Positions 1 through 5,282 of a stretch of 5,292 nt of DNA are shown one piece after another (within the stretch, counting starts at the first letter, position 1; the number at the start of each line of letters is the position of its first letter). The notes under the pieces were generated by a model that did not search any database, was not told the origin of the DNA, and was given only the letters and a program-made list of their open reading frames with translations. The stretch lies in assembly GCA_025934385.1 (NCBI GenBank), contig JAICYE010000200.1, positions 1-5,292 on the forward strand. The letters are read 5' to 3'. The position numbers and the translations under genes were made by a program. Source of the DNA: Acidimicrobiia bacterium. GTDB taxonomy: Bacteria; Actinomycetota; Acidimicrobiia; IMCC26256; BP-133.

Positions 1-465
1 ACCGGCACCGCCCTCGGCGGGCCGTCGGCCAACCTGGCCAACCTGTTCCAGATCGTGAGCCCGGCCAAGCAGCCGGACGGGTCGGTGCAGGTGTTCGCGG
101 TGTGGACCAACGCCCAGGCCGCGTTCGGCACCGACACGGATGTGACCCTCGGGGCGTTCACCGTCTCCGGGAACGCCCCCGACGTGGTCCCCCAGAACCC
201 GGCTGACGTCAGCCCGACCTCGAACCCGGTCCAGGTCACCTTCCACCTCGGAGCCGCCGACGACTCCGCCACCGTGTCCAGCAGCTCCACCAGCACCACG
301 GCGGCGAAGGCGACGTCGACCACGGCCAAGGCGGCCACGGCCAGCTCCACGACGACCACCCGACCGGCCGCGGCGGCGTCCACCACGAGCCGCCCGGCCA
401 CCACCACGACCGTCCGGGCGACCACGACGACGACGAAGTTCCTGGGCGGCCTGCTCGGGCAATGA
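1..465 (+). CDS. Unrecognised exported/surface-type protein with Thr-rich C-terminal tail (3' part only)
   Basis: The reading frame is open from base 1 and ends at TGA 463-465, giving 154 residues of a longer protein whose start lies outside the window. The GTG at 55 is internal, because coding character continues upstream of it (residues such as NLANLFQIV). Residues 1 to about 88 look like a beta-rich extracellular domain with alternating hydrophobic and polar residues (VQVFAVWTNAQ, VTLGAFTVSG, VQVTFHLG) and Pro/Asn/Asp turns. I do not recognise the family. Residues about 89-146 are almost only Thr, Ser and Ala with scattered Lys and Arg-Pro pairs. The last residues are FLGGLLGQ, with no LPXTG sorting motif and no long C-terminal membrane helix. 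Such tails are common as wall-spanning or O-glycosylated stalks in actinobacterial exported proteins. The location is inferred, since no signal peptide is visible here. The gene converges on the liv operon and is probably unrelated to it. Confidence 0.75.
   Translation, partial: TGTALGGPSANLANLFQIVSPAKQPDGSVQVFAVWTNAQAAFGTDTDVTLGAFTVSGNAPDVVPQNPADVSPTSNPVQVTFHLGAADDSATVSSSSTSTTAAKATSTTAKAATASSTTTTRPAAAASTTSRPATTTTVRATTTTTKFLGGLLGQ
265..438 (+). repeat. Low-complexity Thr/Ser/Ala-coding tract
   Basis: About 58 codons here encode nearly only Thr (mostly ACC and ACG), Ser and Ala, with Arg-Pro or Arg roughly every ten residues between runs of four or five Thr. At DNA level this is a degenerate ACS-triplet repeat (ACCACGACGACGACG-like) without a fixed longer unit. 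It lies inside the upstream gene. Tracts of this kind can change length by slippage. Confidence 0.7.
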
Positions 466-523
466 CGGCCCGGGCCGTCGGTGCCGGTGCCGGGCATCGC
501 AGACCGGTCGCCCGGCATCGGGC
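464..523. terminator. GC-rich hairpin cluster between convergent genes (putative bidirectional terminator)
   Basis: The region separates the + strand stop at 465 from the livF stop at 525. It contains three inverted repeats. (1) A perfect 16-bp palindrome GACGGCCCGGGCCGTC at 464-479 overlaps the upstream stop codon; as RNA it can fold into a 6-bp stem with a CCGG loop. (2) GCCGGGC at 489-495 pairs with GCCCGGC at 510-516, and the palindrome GACCGGTC at 502-509 lies within their loop. (3) GCCCG at 510-514 pairs with CGGGC at 519-523 across a GCAT loop, as an alternative to (2). There is no T-tract on either strand, so this is not a canonical intrinsic terminator. Hairpins without a U-tract are often proposed as terminators in high-GC actinobacteria. 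The position, directly after two convergent genes, fits termination in both directions. Confidence 0.45.
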
Positions 524-524
524 G

Positions 525-1220
525 TCAGCCCGGCCGGAGGTCGCCCGTCCCGTTCGGGCCCTGGGGGGCCGGTGCCCCGACACGGCCGTCGCGCACGGTC
601 ACGATCCGGGTGGCCAGGCGCATGGCCAGGTCCACGTTCTGCTCCACCAGCACGACCGCCACCCCACCGGCGGCGAGGTCGACGAAGGCCTGCCCGCAGG
701 CCGCGGCGGCGGCCGGGGCCAAGCCGGCGGACGGCTCGTCGAGCAGGACGACCCGCGGCCCGGTGGTCACCACCCGGCCGATGGCCCGCAGCTGCTGCTC
801 GCCCCCCGAAAGGGCGGCGGCCGGCTCGTCGAGACGGGTGGCCAGCACCGGGAACCGGGCCAGCCACTCCTCCCGACGGGCCCGGGACGCGGGCCGGTCC
901 GGCCTGCCGACGGCCAGATCCGGCGCGTCCAGGTTTTCCCGGACGGTCAGGGACGGGAACACCCGGCGGCTCTGGGGCAGCAGCCGCAGCCCGAGGGCGG
1001 CCAGCCTGGCCGCCGGCAGCCCGGTCACCTCCCGCCCGTCCAGCTCGACTCGCCCGCGGCGGGGCCGCAGGAGGCCGGCGACGGCCCACAGCAGGGTCGA
1101 CTTGCCCGTCCCGTTGCCCCCGAGCACGGCGACGAGCTCACCGGCGGCCACGTCCAGGTTCGCGCCGCGCAGAACCGGCGTGCGGTCCCAGCCCGCGTCC
1201 AGCCCCCGCACGGCCAGCAC
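525..1220 (-). CDS. livF: Branched-chain amino acid ABC transporter ATP-binding protein LivF
   Basis: This is one of the two cytoplasmic ATPases of a Liv-type (HAAT family) importer. It is 231 aa, close to the usual 230-240. Visible motifs are Walker A GGNGTGKST (34-42), a Q-loop LPQSRRVFPSLTVRENL (81-97), signature LSGGEQQ (137-143), Walker B VVLLDEP (157-163) with catalytic Glu162, a D-loop SAGLAP (164-169) and VEQN (192-195). The Gln in VEQN, where most ABC ATPases have the switch His, is typical of LivF and separates it from LivG. Q-loop residue Gln83 stands where LivF proteins usually have Glu (PEGRR). The C-terminus after GRV (residues 215-231) is Gly/Pro-rich and lacks the usual final helix. 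The GTG start at 1220 is chosen because MLAVRGLDAGW matches the family N-terminus. GAGG overlapping the livG stop lies about 14 nt upstream, a rather distant ribosome site. It is the last gene of the operon, 16 nt after livG. Confidence 0.93.
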   Translation of the reverse strand: MLAVRGLDAGWDRTPVLRGANLDVAAGELVAVLGGNGTGKSTLLWAVAGLLRPRRGRVELDGREVTGLPAARLAALGLRLLPQSRRVFPSLTVRENLDAPDLAVGRPDRPASRARREEWLARFPVLATRLDEPAAALSGGEQQLRAIGRVVTTGPRVVLLDEPSAGLAPAAAAACGQAFVDLAAGGVAVVLVEQNVDLAMRLATRIVTVRDGRVGAPAPQGPNGTGDLRPG

Positions 1221-1236
1221 GGGTGTCAGCGCCGCC

Positions 1237-1989
1237 TCACGCCGGGCGCAGGTGCGCAGCCAGGTCCGGGTGGGCGGCCACGTCGGCGAAGCTACCTCCG
1301 GCCACCACGGCGCCGGCCATCATCCCGAGGACCCGGTCGCTCAGCTTCTCGACCAGCCCGAGATCGTGCTCGACCAGCAGGATGCCCATGCCGCGAGCCC
1401 GGCTGGCGTCCATCACGCCGGCCAGCTCGGCGCGCTGGTCGGGGTCGACGCCGGCGCCGGGCTCGTCCAGGACCAGGTAGGCCGGGGCGGCGGCGAAGGC
1501 CCGGGCCAGCTCGACCCTCCGGCGCTGGCCGTGGGACAGCTCGGCCACCGCGGCGGTCGCCAGCGCGGCGAGGCCGACCGCCTCCAGGGACTCTTCGGCG
1601 GCCAGGCGGAGGGCCCGCTCCCGCCGACGGAAGCCGGGCGGCCGGATCCAGGCCCCAGCGAGCGACGGTCGTACGCCGCGCTGGGCTCCGACCAGGACGT
1701 TGTCGATCACCGACAGCCCCTCGAACAGCCGGATGCCCTGGAACGTCCGGATCACCCCGGCCGCGCCGAAGCGCCGGCTGGGCCGGCCGGTGAGGTCGAC
1801 GCCGTCCACGCGCACCCGGCCCCGGCTGGGGGCGACGGCCCCCGTCGCCAGGTTCACCACCGTGGTCTTCCCACAGCCGTTGGGGCCGACCAGGCCGACC
1901 ACCTCGCCCCTGCCCACCCGCAGCGACACCTCGCCGACGGCGCGGACGCCGTCGAAGTCCCGCCCCACGGACTCGAGGTCGAGGCTCAC
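1237..1989 (-). CDS. livG: Branched-chain amino acid ABC transporter ATP-binding protein LivG
   Basis: This is the second cytoplasmic ATPase of the importer, expected to pair with LivF under the LivH-LivM channel. It is 250 aa, normal for the family. Motifs are Walker A GPNGCGKTT (35-43), Q-loop RTFQ (81-84) within the LivG-typical RTFQGIRLFEGLSVIDNVLVG region, signature LSHGQRR (151-157), Walker B YLVLDEP (171-177) with Glu176, D-loop GAGVDP (178-183) and switch His208 in VEHD. LSHGQ and VEHD are the LivG forms. Cys39 replaces the usual Ala of GPNGAGKTT. The frame stays open far upstream, but only as an overprint of livM. The GTG at 1989-1987 is the likely start: it overlaps the livM TGA as GTGA, and family similarity begins right there (SLDLESVGRDFDGVRAV). 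No strong Shine-Dalgarno precedes it, so translational coupling to livM is likely. Confidence 0.93.
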   Translation of the reverse strand: MSLDLESVGRDFDGVRAVGEVSLRVGRGEVVGLVGPNGCGKTTVVNLATGAVAPSRGRVRVDGVDLTGRPSRRFGAAGVIRTFQGIRLFEGLSVIDNVLVGAQRGVRPSLAGAWIRPPGFRRRERALRLAAEESLEAVGLAALATAAVAELSHGQRRRVELARAFAAAPAYLVLDEPGAGVDPDQRAELAGVMDASRARGMGILLVEHDLGLVEKLSDRVLGMMAGAVVAGGSFADVAAHPDLAAHLRPA

Positions 1990-2918
1990 GACGGCGCTGC
2001 CGCCGGTCGCATCCGGGCCCGGAGGCCGGCGGTGGCCGACCGGGCCCGCGCCCGAACCGGCGCCAGCACCCCGAGGCGCAGGGCGACCACGACCAGGATG
2101 AGGCCCCCGGTGAGCCCTTCGGAAACGGCGCCGTGGGCGGCCAGGCGGTCGACCACCACGGTGTAGGTGACCGCGGCCACGACCGTCCGGCCGATGCGGG
2201 CCTCGCCGGCGACGAGGACGACGAGGATCACGGTCACGGTCTGGCTGAGCCCGAACGACACCGACGACACGAACCCGTTCTGGACGGCGTACAGCCCGCC
2301 GGCCACGCCGGCCATGGCCGCGCCGAGGGCGAAGGCGGCCAAGCGCAGCCGCCCGACCGCGACGCCGAGGGACGCGGCGGCCAGCTCGTCGTCGCGCAGC
2401 GCCAGCATGGACCGCCCGAGCGGCGAGGCCCGCAGGGCTACCACCGCGACGAGCACGACGAGGGCTAGCACGAGGGCGACGGCGTAAAGCCCGTGGTCGC
2501 CCAGCCGGGCGCCGAAGACCGACACGCAGGGCACGCCGGCCACGCCCTGGAAACCGCCGGTCAGGGCGGTCGTGTGCAGGTACAGCGACTGTAGGATCTC
2601 GCCGGCGCCGAGGGTGGCCAGGGCAAGGACGTCGCCCCGTACCCGCAGTCCGGGCAGGCCGACGATCGCGCCGAGGACGCCTGCGGCGAGCATGCCGGCG
2701 ACCAGCGCGGGCCAGAACGACCAACCTTGGCTCACCATCAGCCGGGCGACGGTGTACGCCCCCGCGCCCTGCAGGGGGGCGTGGGCGACCGAGAGCTGAC
2801 CGCTGAACCCGAACGTGACCTGGTAGCCGAGGGCGAGGATCACGGCGATGGCCGCGGTCGTGCCCAGGCCGTACCCCCGATGGCCGCCGACGAGCGCAGG
2901 GAGCGCCGCCATGGCCAC
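1986..2918 (-). CDS. livM: Branched-chain amino acid ABC transporter permease LivM
   Basis: This is an integral membrane permease that forms the channel with LivH. Family landmarks in order are GFSGQLSVAHAPLQGAGAYT (37-56, matching the LivM consensus GYTGQLSLGHAAFFGIGAYT), LRVRGDVLALATLGAGEI (91-108), LTGGFQGV (119-126) and LGRSMLALRDDELAAASLGV (167-186), the cytoplasmic ATPase-contact region. Next come AMAGVAGGLYA and several strongly hydrophobic spans, then an Arg-rich cytoplasmic tail (289-304). At 237-243 it reads AGEARIG where the family usually has GGxGSxxG. The length is 310 aa. The first possible start in this frame is GTG 2918 (MAMAALPALV), with ATG 2912 as an alternative; no ATG, GTG or TTG occurs upstream in frame back into livK. 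The N-terminus is short, so part of a first membrane helix may be missing. It begins 37 nt after livK and overlaps livG by 4 nt. Confidence 0.92.
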   Translation of the reverse strand: MAMAALPALVGGHRGYGLGTTAAIAVILALGYQVTFGFSGQLSVAHAPLQGAGAYTVARLMVSQGWSFWPALVAGMLAAGVLGAIVGLPGLRVRGDVLALATLGAGEILQSLYLHTTALTGGFQGVAGVPCVSVFGARLGDHGLYAVALVLALVVLVAVVALRASPLGRSMLALRDDELAAASLGVAVGRLRLAAFALGAAMAGVAGGLYAVQNGFVSSVSFGLSQTVTVILVVLVAGEARIGRTVVAAVTYTVVVDRLAAHGAVSEGLTGGLILVVVALRLGVLAPVRARARSATAGLRARMRPAAAPS

Positions 2919-2941
2919 GAACCCGACGCCACCGGCTGCCC

Positions 2942-2956
2942 GCCGGCCGCGCCGGC
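2942..2956 (-). repeat. Inverted repeat at the livK-livM junction
   Basis: GCCGGC-CGC-GCCGGC forms a 6-bp all-GC stem with a 3-nt loop. In the transcript it starts at the last base of the livK TAG stop codon and lies just before livM. An intercistronic stem in this place could protect the 3' end of livK mRNA and so favour excess binding protein over permease, as described for hairpins after binding-protein genes in other ABC operons. GCCGGC is very common in such GC-rich DNA, so chance is a real alternative. Confidence 0.3.
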
Positions 2957-4203
2957 TACCGGTCGAGGGGGACCTCCTTGATCGTCGTCGGCCCGGTCTG
3001 CTCGTAGGCGGTCGTCACCACGGGCTTGCCGTCCTTCACCTTGAAGATGTAGAGCCGGCCGCCGATGCGCGAGCCGTCGGCCGCGAACTTGAGCGGCCCC
3101 ACGCCGGTGTCGGCGATCGAGATGCCGTGCAGGTGATCGACCAGGGTCGAGCGGGTGTTGGCCCCGTCGGCCAGGGCCGCGGCCACCGCCTGCACGCCCT
3201 CGTAGGCGAAGACGGCCGGGTCGGGTATGACCGTCTCCTTGGTCGCCGCCGTGTAGGCGCCGCGCAGGGCCTTGGCCGCCGGCGTGTTCCGAGCGGCGTC
3301 CGTCGGGCTGTTGCCGACCACCCCGTCGGCCAGGGGCCCGGCGTCGGTGAGGAAGGTCGCGCTGTTGGTGATGCCGCCCGGGTCGTACGCAGGGACCCTG
3401 AGCCCGAGCGCGTCGGCCTGCTTGAGGATGAGGGCGTCCGAGTCGGCTAGCCCGACCATGATCATCGAGTCGGGCCCGGCGGCCTTGACCTTGGCCAGCT
3501 GGGTGCCGAACTGGGTGTCGCTGAACGAGAACGACTCGTTGTCGACCACGGCCACGTTCTTGTCCTTCAGCCGCTGGACGGCAAGGCCGGCGATGCCGTC
3601 GCCGTAGGTCCCCGACAGGTGGATGATGGCCGGCTTCTTGAACCCCGCCTTCACCAGTTCGTCCATGACCGAGTCGGCGTAGGCGGGGAAGGTGGGGGGC
3701 ACCACGAACACGCTCTTGGCCGCGGTGGCGGCGGTGAGGATCTTCTCGGAGGACGCGAAGGCGGTGAGGTACGGGAAGTCGGCCTGGCTGGCGACCGGCG
3801 CGGCGGCGATGGACGCGTCGGACAGAGCCGAGCCGACGAAGGCCATGACCGAGCTGTCGTCGACCATGGTGCGGACGTTGGCCGCGGCCCTGGCCGGGTC
3901 GTCGGCGTCGTCGAACTCCTTCAGTGCCAGGGTCGACCCCTTCAGCGGCCCGGCCTTGATCCCTCCGGCGGCGTTGACCTGGTCGACGGCCAGCTTGGCG
4001 CCGGCGCGGATCTGGTTGCCCGTGGGGGCCTCGCTGCCCGAGAACGGCCCGCCCAGGGCGATGGTGACAGGCTTGCTCGCGCCCGCGGTAGCGCCGGCGC
4101 CGGCCGTGGTCGTCGACGACGACGAGGTCTTGCTGCTGCCGCAGGCCGCGGCGGCGACGATGAGCAGGGCCAGCACCGGCGTGGCGGGATGGCGTTTCGG
4201 CAT
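2956..4203 (-). CDS. livK: Branched-chain amino acid-type ABC transporter substrate-binding lipoprotein
   Basis: This is the extracytoplasmic binding protein of the importer, a type I periplasmic-binding fold (Leu/Ile/Val-binding, HAAT family), 415 aa. The N-terminus is a lipoprotein signal: MPKRH basic region, hydrophobic PVLALLIVAAAA, then lipobox AAAC with Cys21 as lipidation site. A Ser/Thr/Ala/Gly linker (22-43) follows. The first lobe starts at KPVTIALGGPFSGSEAPTG (44-62), with the family features NQIRAGAKLAVDQVNAAGGI (63-82) and FDDADDPARAAANV (97-110). Second-lobe features are KPAIIHLSGTYGDGIAG (190-206), FSDTQFGTQLAKVKAAGPDSMIMVG (227-251), FAYEGVQAVAAAL (332-344) and GPLKFAADG (369-377). 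The ligand-contact segments (SALSDASIA, TAFASSEKI, YDPGGITN) differ from E. coli LivJ, so the ligand may be another amino acid or an amide or urea-like compound. ATG 4203 is preceded by AGGAG with a 5-nt spacer, the best ribosome site in the operon, in line with a need for more binding protein than permease. It sits between the two permease genes. Confidence 0.93.
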   Translation of the reverse strand: MPKRHPATPVLALLIVAAAACGSSKTSSSSTTTAGAGATAGASKPVTIALGGPFSGSEAPTGNQIRAGAKLAVDQVNAAGGIKAGPLKGSTLALKEFDDADDPARAAANVRTMVDDSSVMAFVGSALSDASIAAAPVASQADFPYLTAFASSEKILTAATAAKSVFVVPPTFPAYADSVMDELVKAGFKKPAIIHLSGTYGDGIAGLAVQRLKDKNVAVVDNESFSFSDTQFGTQLAKVKAAGPDSMIMVGLADSDALILKQADALGLRVPAYDPGGITNSATFLTDAGPLADGVVGNSPTDAARNTPAAKALRGAYTAATKETVIPDPAVFAYEGVQAVAAALADGANTRSTLVDHLHGISIADTGVGPLKFAADGSRIGGRLYIFKVKDGKPVVTTAYEQTGPTTIKEVPLDR

Positions 4204-4208
4204 TGGGG

Positions 4209-4213
4209 CTCCT
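4209..4213 (-). promoter_or_regulatory. Ribosome binding site of livK
   Basis: AGGAG on the minus strand, five bases (CCCCA) before the ATG at 4203. It fixes the livK start and is clearly stronger than anything before livH, livM, livG or livF. Confidence 0.75.
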
Positions 4214-4232
4214 GGTGCTCGATGGGAACGGG

Positions 4233-5123
4233 TCAGATCCGGCGCAGCCGGTGGCGGGAGAGGACGCCCTCAGGCGCGGCCAGCAGGACGGCGATGAGCA
4301 GGGCGAAGGTCACCGCGTCCTTGAACGTGCTCGACACGTAGGCCGAGAAGAAGCTCTCGACCGCGCCGAGGGCGAGGCCGCCGAGGACGGCCCCCCGGAA
4401 CCATCCGACGCCGCCGAGGATCACGGCTACGAACCCCTTGAGGGTGGCCTGCCAGCCGAGGGACACGAACACCAGGCCGAAGAAGGACGAGAACAGGGCC
4501 CCGGCCAGGCCGCCGACCGCGCCGGCGACGGCGTAGGACACGGCCAGGGTGCGGGTCACGGGAAGGCCGGTGGCGGCGGCCAGCACCGGGTCGTCGGCCA
4601 CGGCCCGGAGCCGCCGCCCGGTCGACGTCCGCCGGAGGGCGACGGCCAGCACGGCCGGCACGATGAGGGCGGAAGCCAGCAGCCACCAGCCGGCAGCCGG
4701 CAGCCGGTAGTCCCCGAAGAGGTGAGCCCGGCCGCCGGCGAAGAGGGCGGGAAAGGGGGCGCTGCCGCGGGGGTTCAGCCGGTCGGCGACGTTGCGGACG
4801 ATCAAAGCCACGCCCAGTGAGGGGAGAAAGGCCAGGCCGGCGCGGCCCGACCGGCCACGGGTCGCCACCGGCCGGTAGATGACCAGAAAGGCGACGGCCC
4901 CGATGGCCGCGCCCACCGCGACGTCGGTGAGCACGGCCGCGGTCCGCAGGCCCGAGACGTGGCTCGTCCCGAGAGCGACGTAGGTGGCCAGCATGAGCGA
5001 ATCGCCGTGGGCCAGGTTGAGGTCGCCGGACGTCCGCAGCACCATCCCGATGCCCGTGGCGAAGAGCGCGTAGAGCAGGCCGAGGGTCAGGCTCGTGACG
5101 CAGACGGTGAGGAAGAGCTCCAT
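4233..5123 (-). CDS. livH: Branched-chain amino acid ABC transporter permease LivH
   Basis: This is an integral membrane permease, the partner of LivM and first gene of the operon; 296 aa, a normal family length. Landmarks are LTLGLLYALFATGIGMVLRTSGDLNLAHGDSLMLATYVA (12-50; LivH consensus GLxYALxALGLTLIxxxxxxxNFAHGxxxMLGAY), PSLGVALIVRN (101-111), TGRRLRAVADDPVLAAATGL (168-187; the cytoplasmic ATPase-contact loop), AGAVGGLAGAL (200-210), LKGFVAVILGGVGWFRGAVLGGLALGAVESF (228-258) and the closing LLAAPEGVL (280-288). About seven or eight hydrophobic spans are visible. The start is well fixed: ATG 5123 is the first start codon after an in-frame TGA at 5144-5142. There is no Shine-Dalgarno before it (TTCGGCCCCCG-ATG), which suggests a very short leader or leaderless mRNA. 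livK follows after 29 nt. Confidence 0.94.
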   Translation of the reverse strand: MELFLTVCVTSLTLGLLYALFATGIGMVLRTSGDLNLAHGDSLMLATYVALGTSHVSGLRTAAVLTDVAVGAAIGAVAFLVIYRPVATRGRSGRAGLAFLPSLGVALIVRNVADRLNPRGSAPFPALFAGGRAHLFGDYRLPAAGWWLLASALIVPAVLAVALRRTSTGRRLRAVADDPVLAAATGLPVTRTLAVSYAVAGAVGGLAGALFSSFFGLVFVSLGWQATLKGFVAVILGGVGWFRGAVLGGLALGAVESFFSAYVSSTFKDAVTFALLIAVLLAAPEGVLSRHRLRRI

Positions 5124-5133
5124 CGGGGGCCGA

Positions 5134-5160
5134 ACCGTATCTCAACGCGCGTCGAAACAA
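5134..5160 (-). promoter_or_regulatory. Candidate promoter of the liv operon
   Basis: This is the least GC-rich piece of the intergenic region. On the minus strand TACGGT (5139-5134) fits the actinobacterial -10 pattern TANNNT. A weak -35-like TTGTTT (5160-5155) lies 15 nt upstream, slightly short of the usual 16-18. Transcription would begin about 5128-5125, only a few bases before the livH ATG at 5123. That would explain why livH has no ribosome binding site. Confidence 0.4.
5140..5157. promoter_or_regulatory. 18-bp imperfect palindrome, candidate operator
   Basis: TCTCAACGCGCGTCGAAA (+ strand) is an inverted repeat with 14 of 18 positions symmetric, i.e. 7 of 9 base pairs; the centre ACGCGCGT is fully symmetric. 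It fills the spacer between the proposed -35 and -10 of the liv promoter, a classic place for a repressor site. No regulator gene is visible in the window, though the divergent gene at the right edge could be one. The binding protein is unknown. Confidence 0.35.
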
Positions 5161-5210
5161 GCAGCCGCCGGGATCTGCGGTCGGCACCGCGCTCCATCGC
5201 CGGGGCGTGA

Positions 5211-5235
5211 GGGCCGCCGGCGACCGGGCCGCCGG
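5211..5235. repeat. Direct repeat of GGGCCGCCGG, 15-bp period
   Basis: GGGCCGCCGG occurs exactly at 5211-5220 and 5226-5235, separated by CGACC. A related GCCGCCGGG occurs at 5164-5172. The pair lies between the two divergent candidate promoters. It could be a tandem binding site, but in sequence this rich in GCC and CGG chance is likely. Confidence 0.35.
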
Positions 5236-5268
5236 GAGGCCGTCGCCGGATCCCCTCGACCGGCACCG

Positions 5269-5274
5269 TAGGAT
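5269..5274 (+). promoter_or_regulatory. Candidate -10 element of a leaderless promoter
   Basis: TAGGAT matches the TANNNT -10 pattern and ends 8 nt before the ATG at 5283. This is the spacing expected when transcription starts at the A of the start codon. I see no convincing -35; CTCGAC at 5255-5260 is too close. The same bases (AGGA, 5270-5273) could instead be read as a weak ribosome binding site 9 nt before the ATG, so the two readings compete. Confidence 0.4.
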
Positions 5275-5282
5275 GAGCGGCC

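Noticed and set aside
236..583. Minus-strand frame of 115 codons with many Trp and Ser residues
   Set aside because: It is the antisense of the Thr-coding repeat (ACC becomes TGG or GGT read in reverse) and overlaps the end of livF; no coding evidence.
462..2166. Long + strand open frames (462-1793, 481-2166, 572-1480)
   Set aside because: They lie antisense to livF, livG and livM, are Arg/Pro/Gly-rich with no recognisable domain, and are expected from GC-rich third codon positions.
1990..2724. N-terminal extension of livG up to 2724
   Set aside because: Frame is open only because it overprints livM; the sequence is Arg/Ala/Pro-rich, and LivG similarity starts exactly at the GTG overlapping the livM stop.
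2973..2978. Perfect AGGAGG on the minus strand near the end of livK, as a livM ribosome site
   Set aside because: It lies within Lys-Glu-Val codons of livK and is more than 50 nt from the livM start; no start codon follows at a usable distance.
3619..4820. + strand frames at 3619-4341, 3692-4297 and 4203-4820
   Set aside because: Antisense to livK and livH, low-complexity Gly/Arg/Glu/Ala composition, no domains.
5140..5145. TTGAGA as a -35 for livH
   Set aside because: A -10 placed 16-18 nt downstream would fall at or inside the livH start codon, and no TANNNT is found there.
4270..5187. 305-codon minus-strand frame overlapping livH
   Set aside because: It is a +1 shadow of livH, Arg/Pro-rich with no membrane spans, whereas the livH frame matches the permease family throughout.
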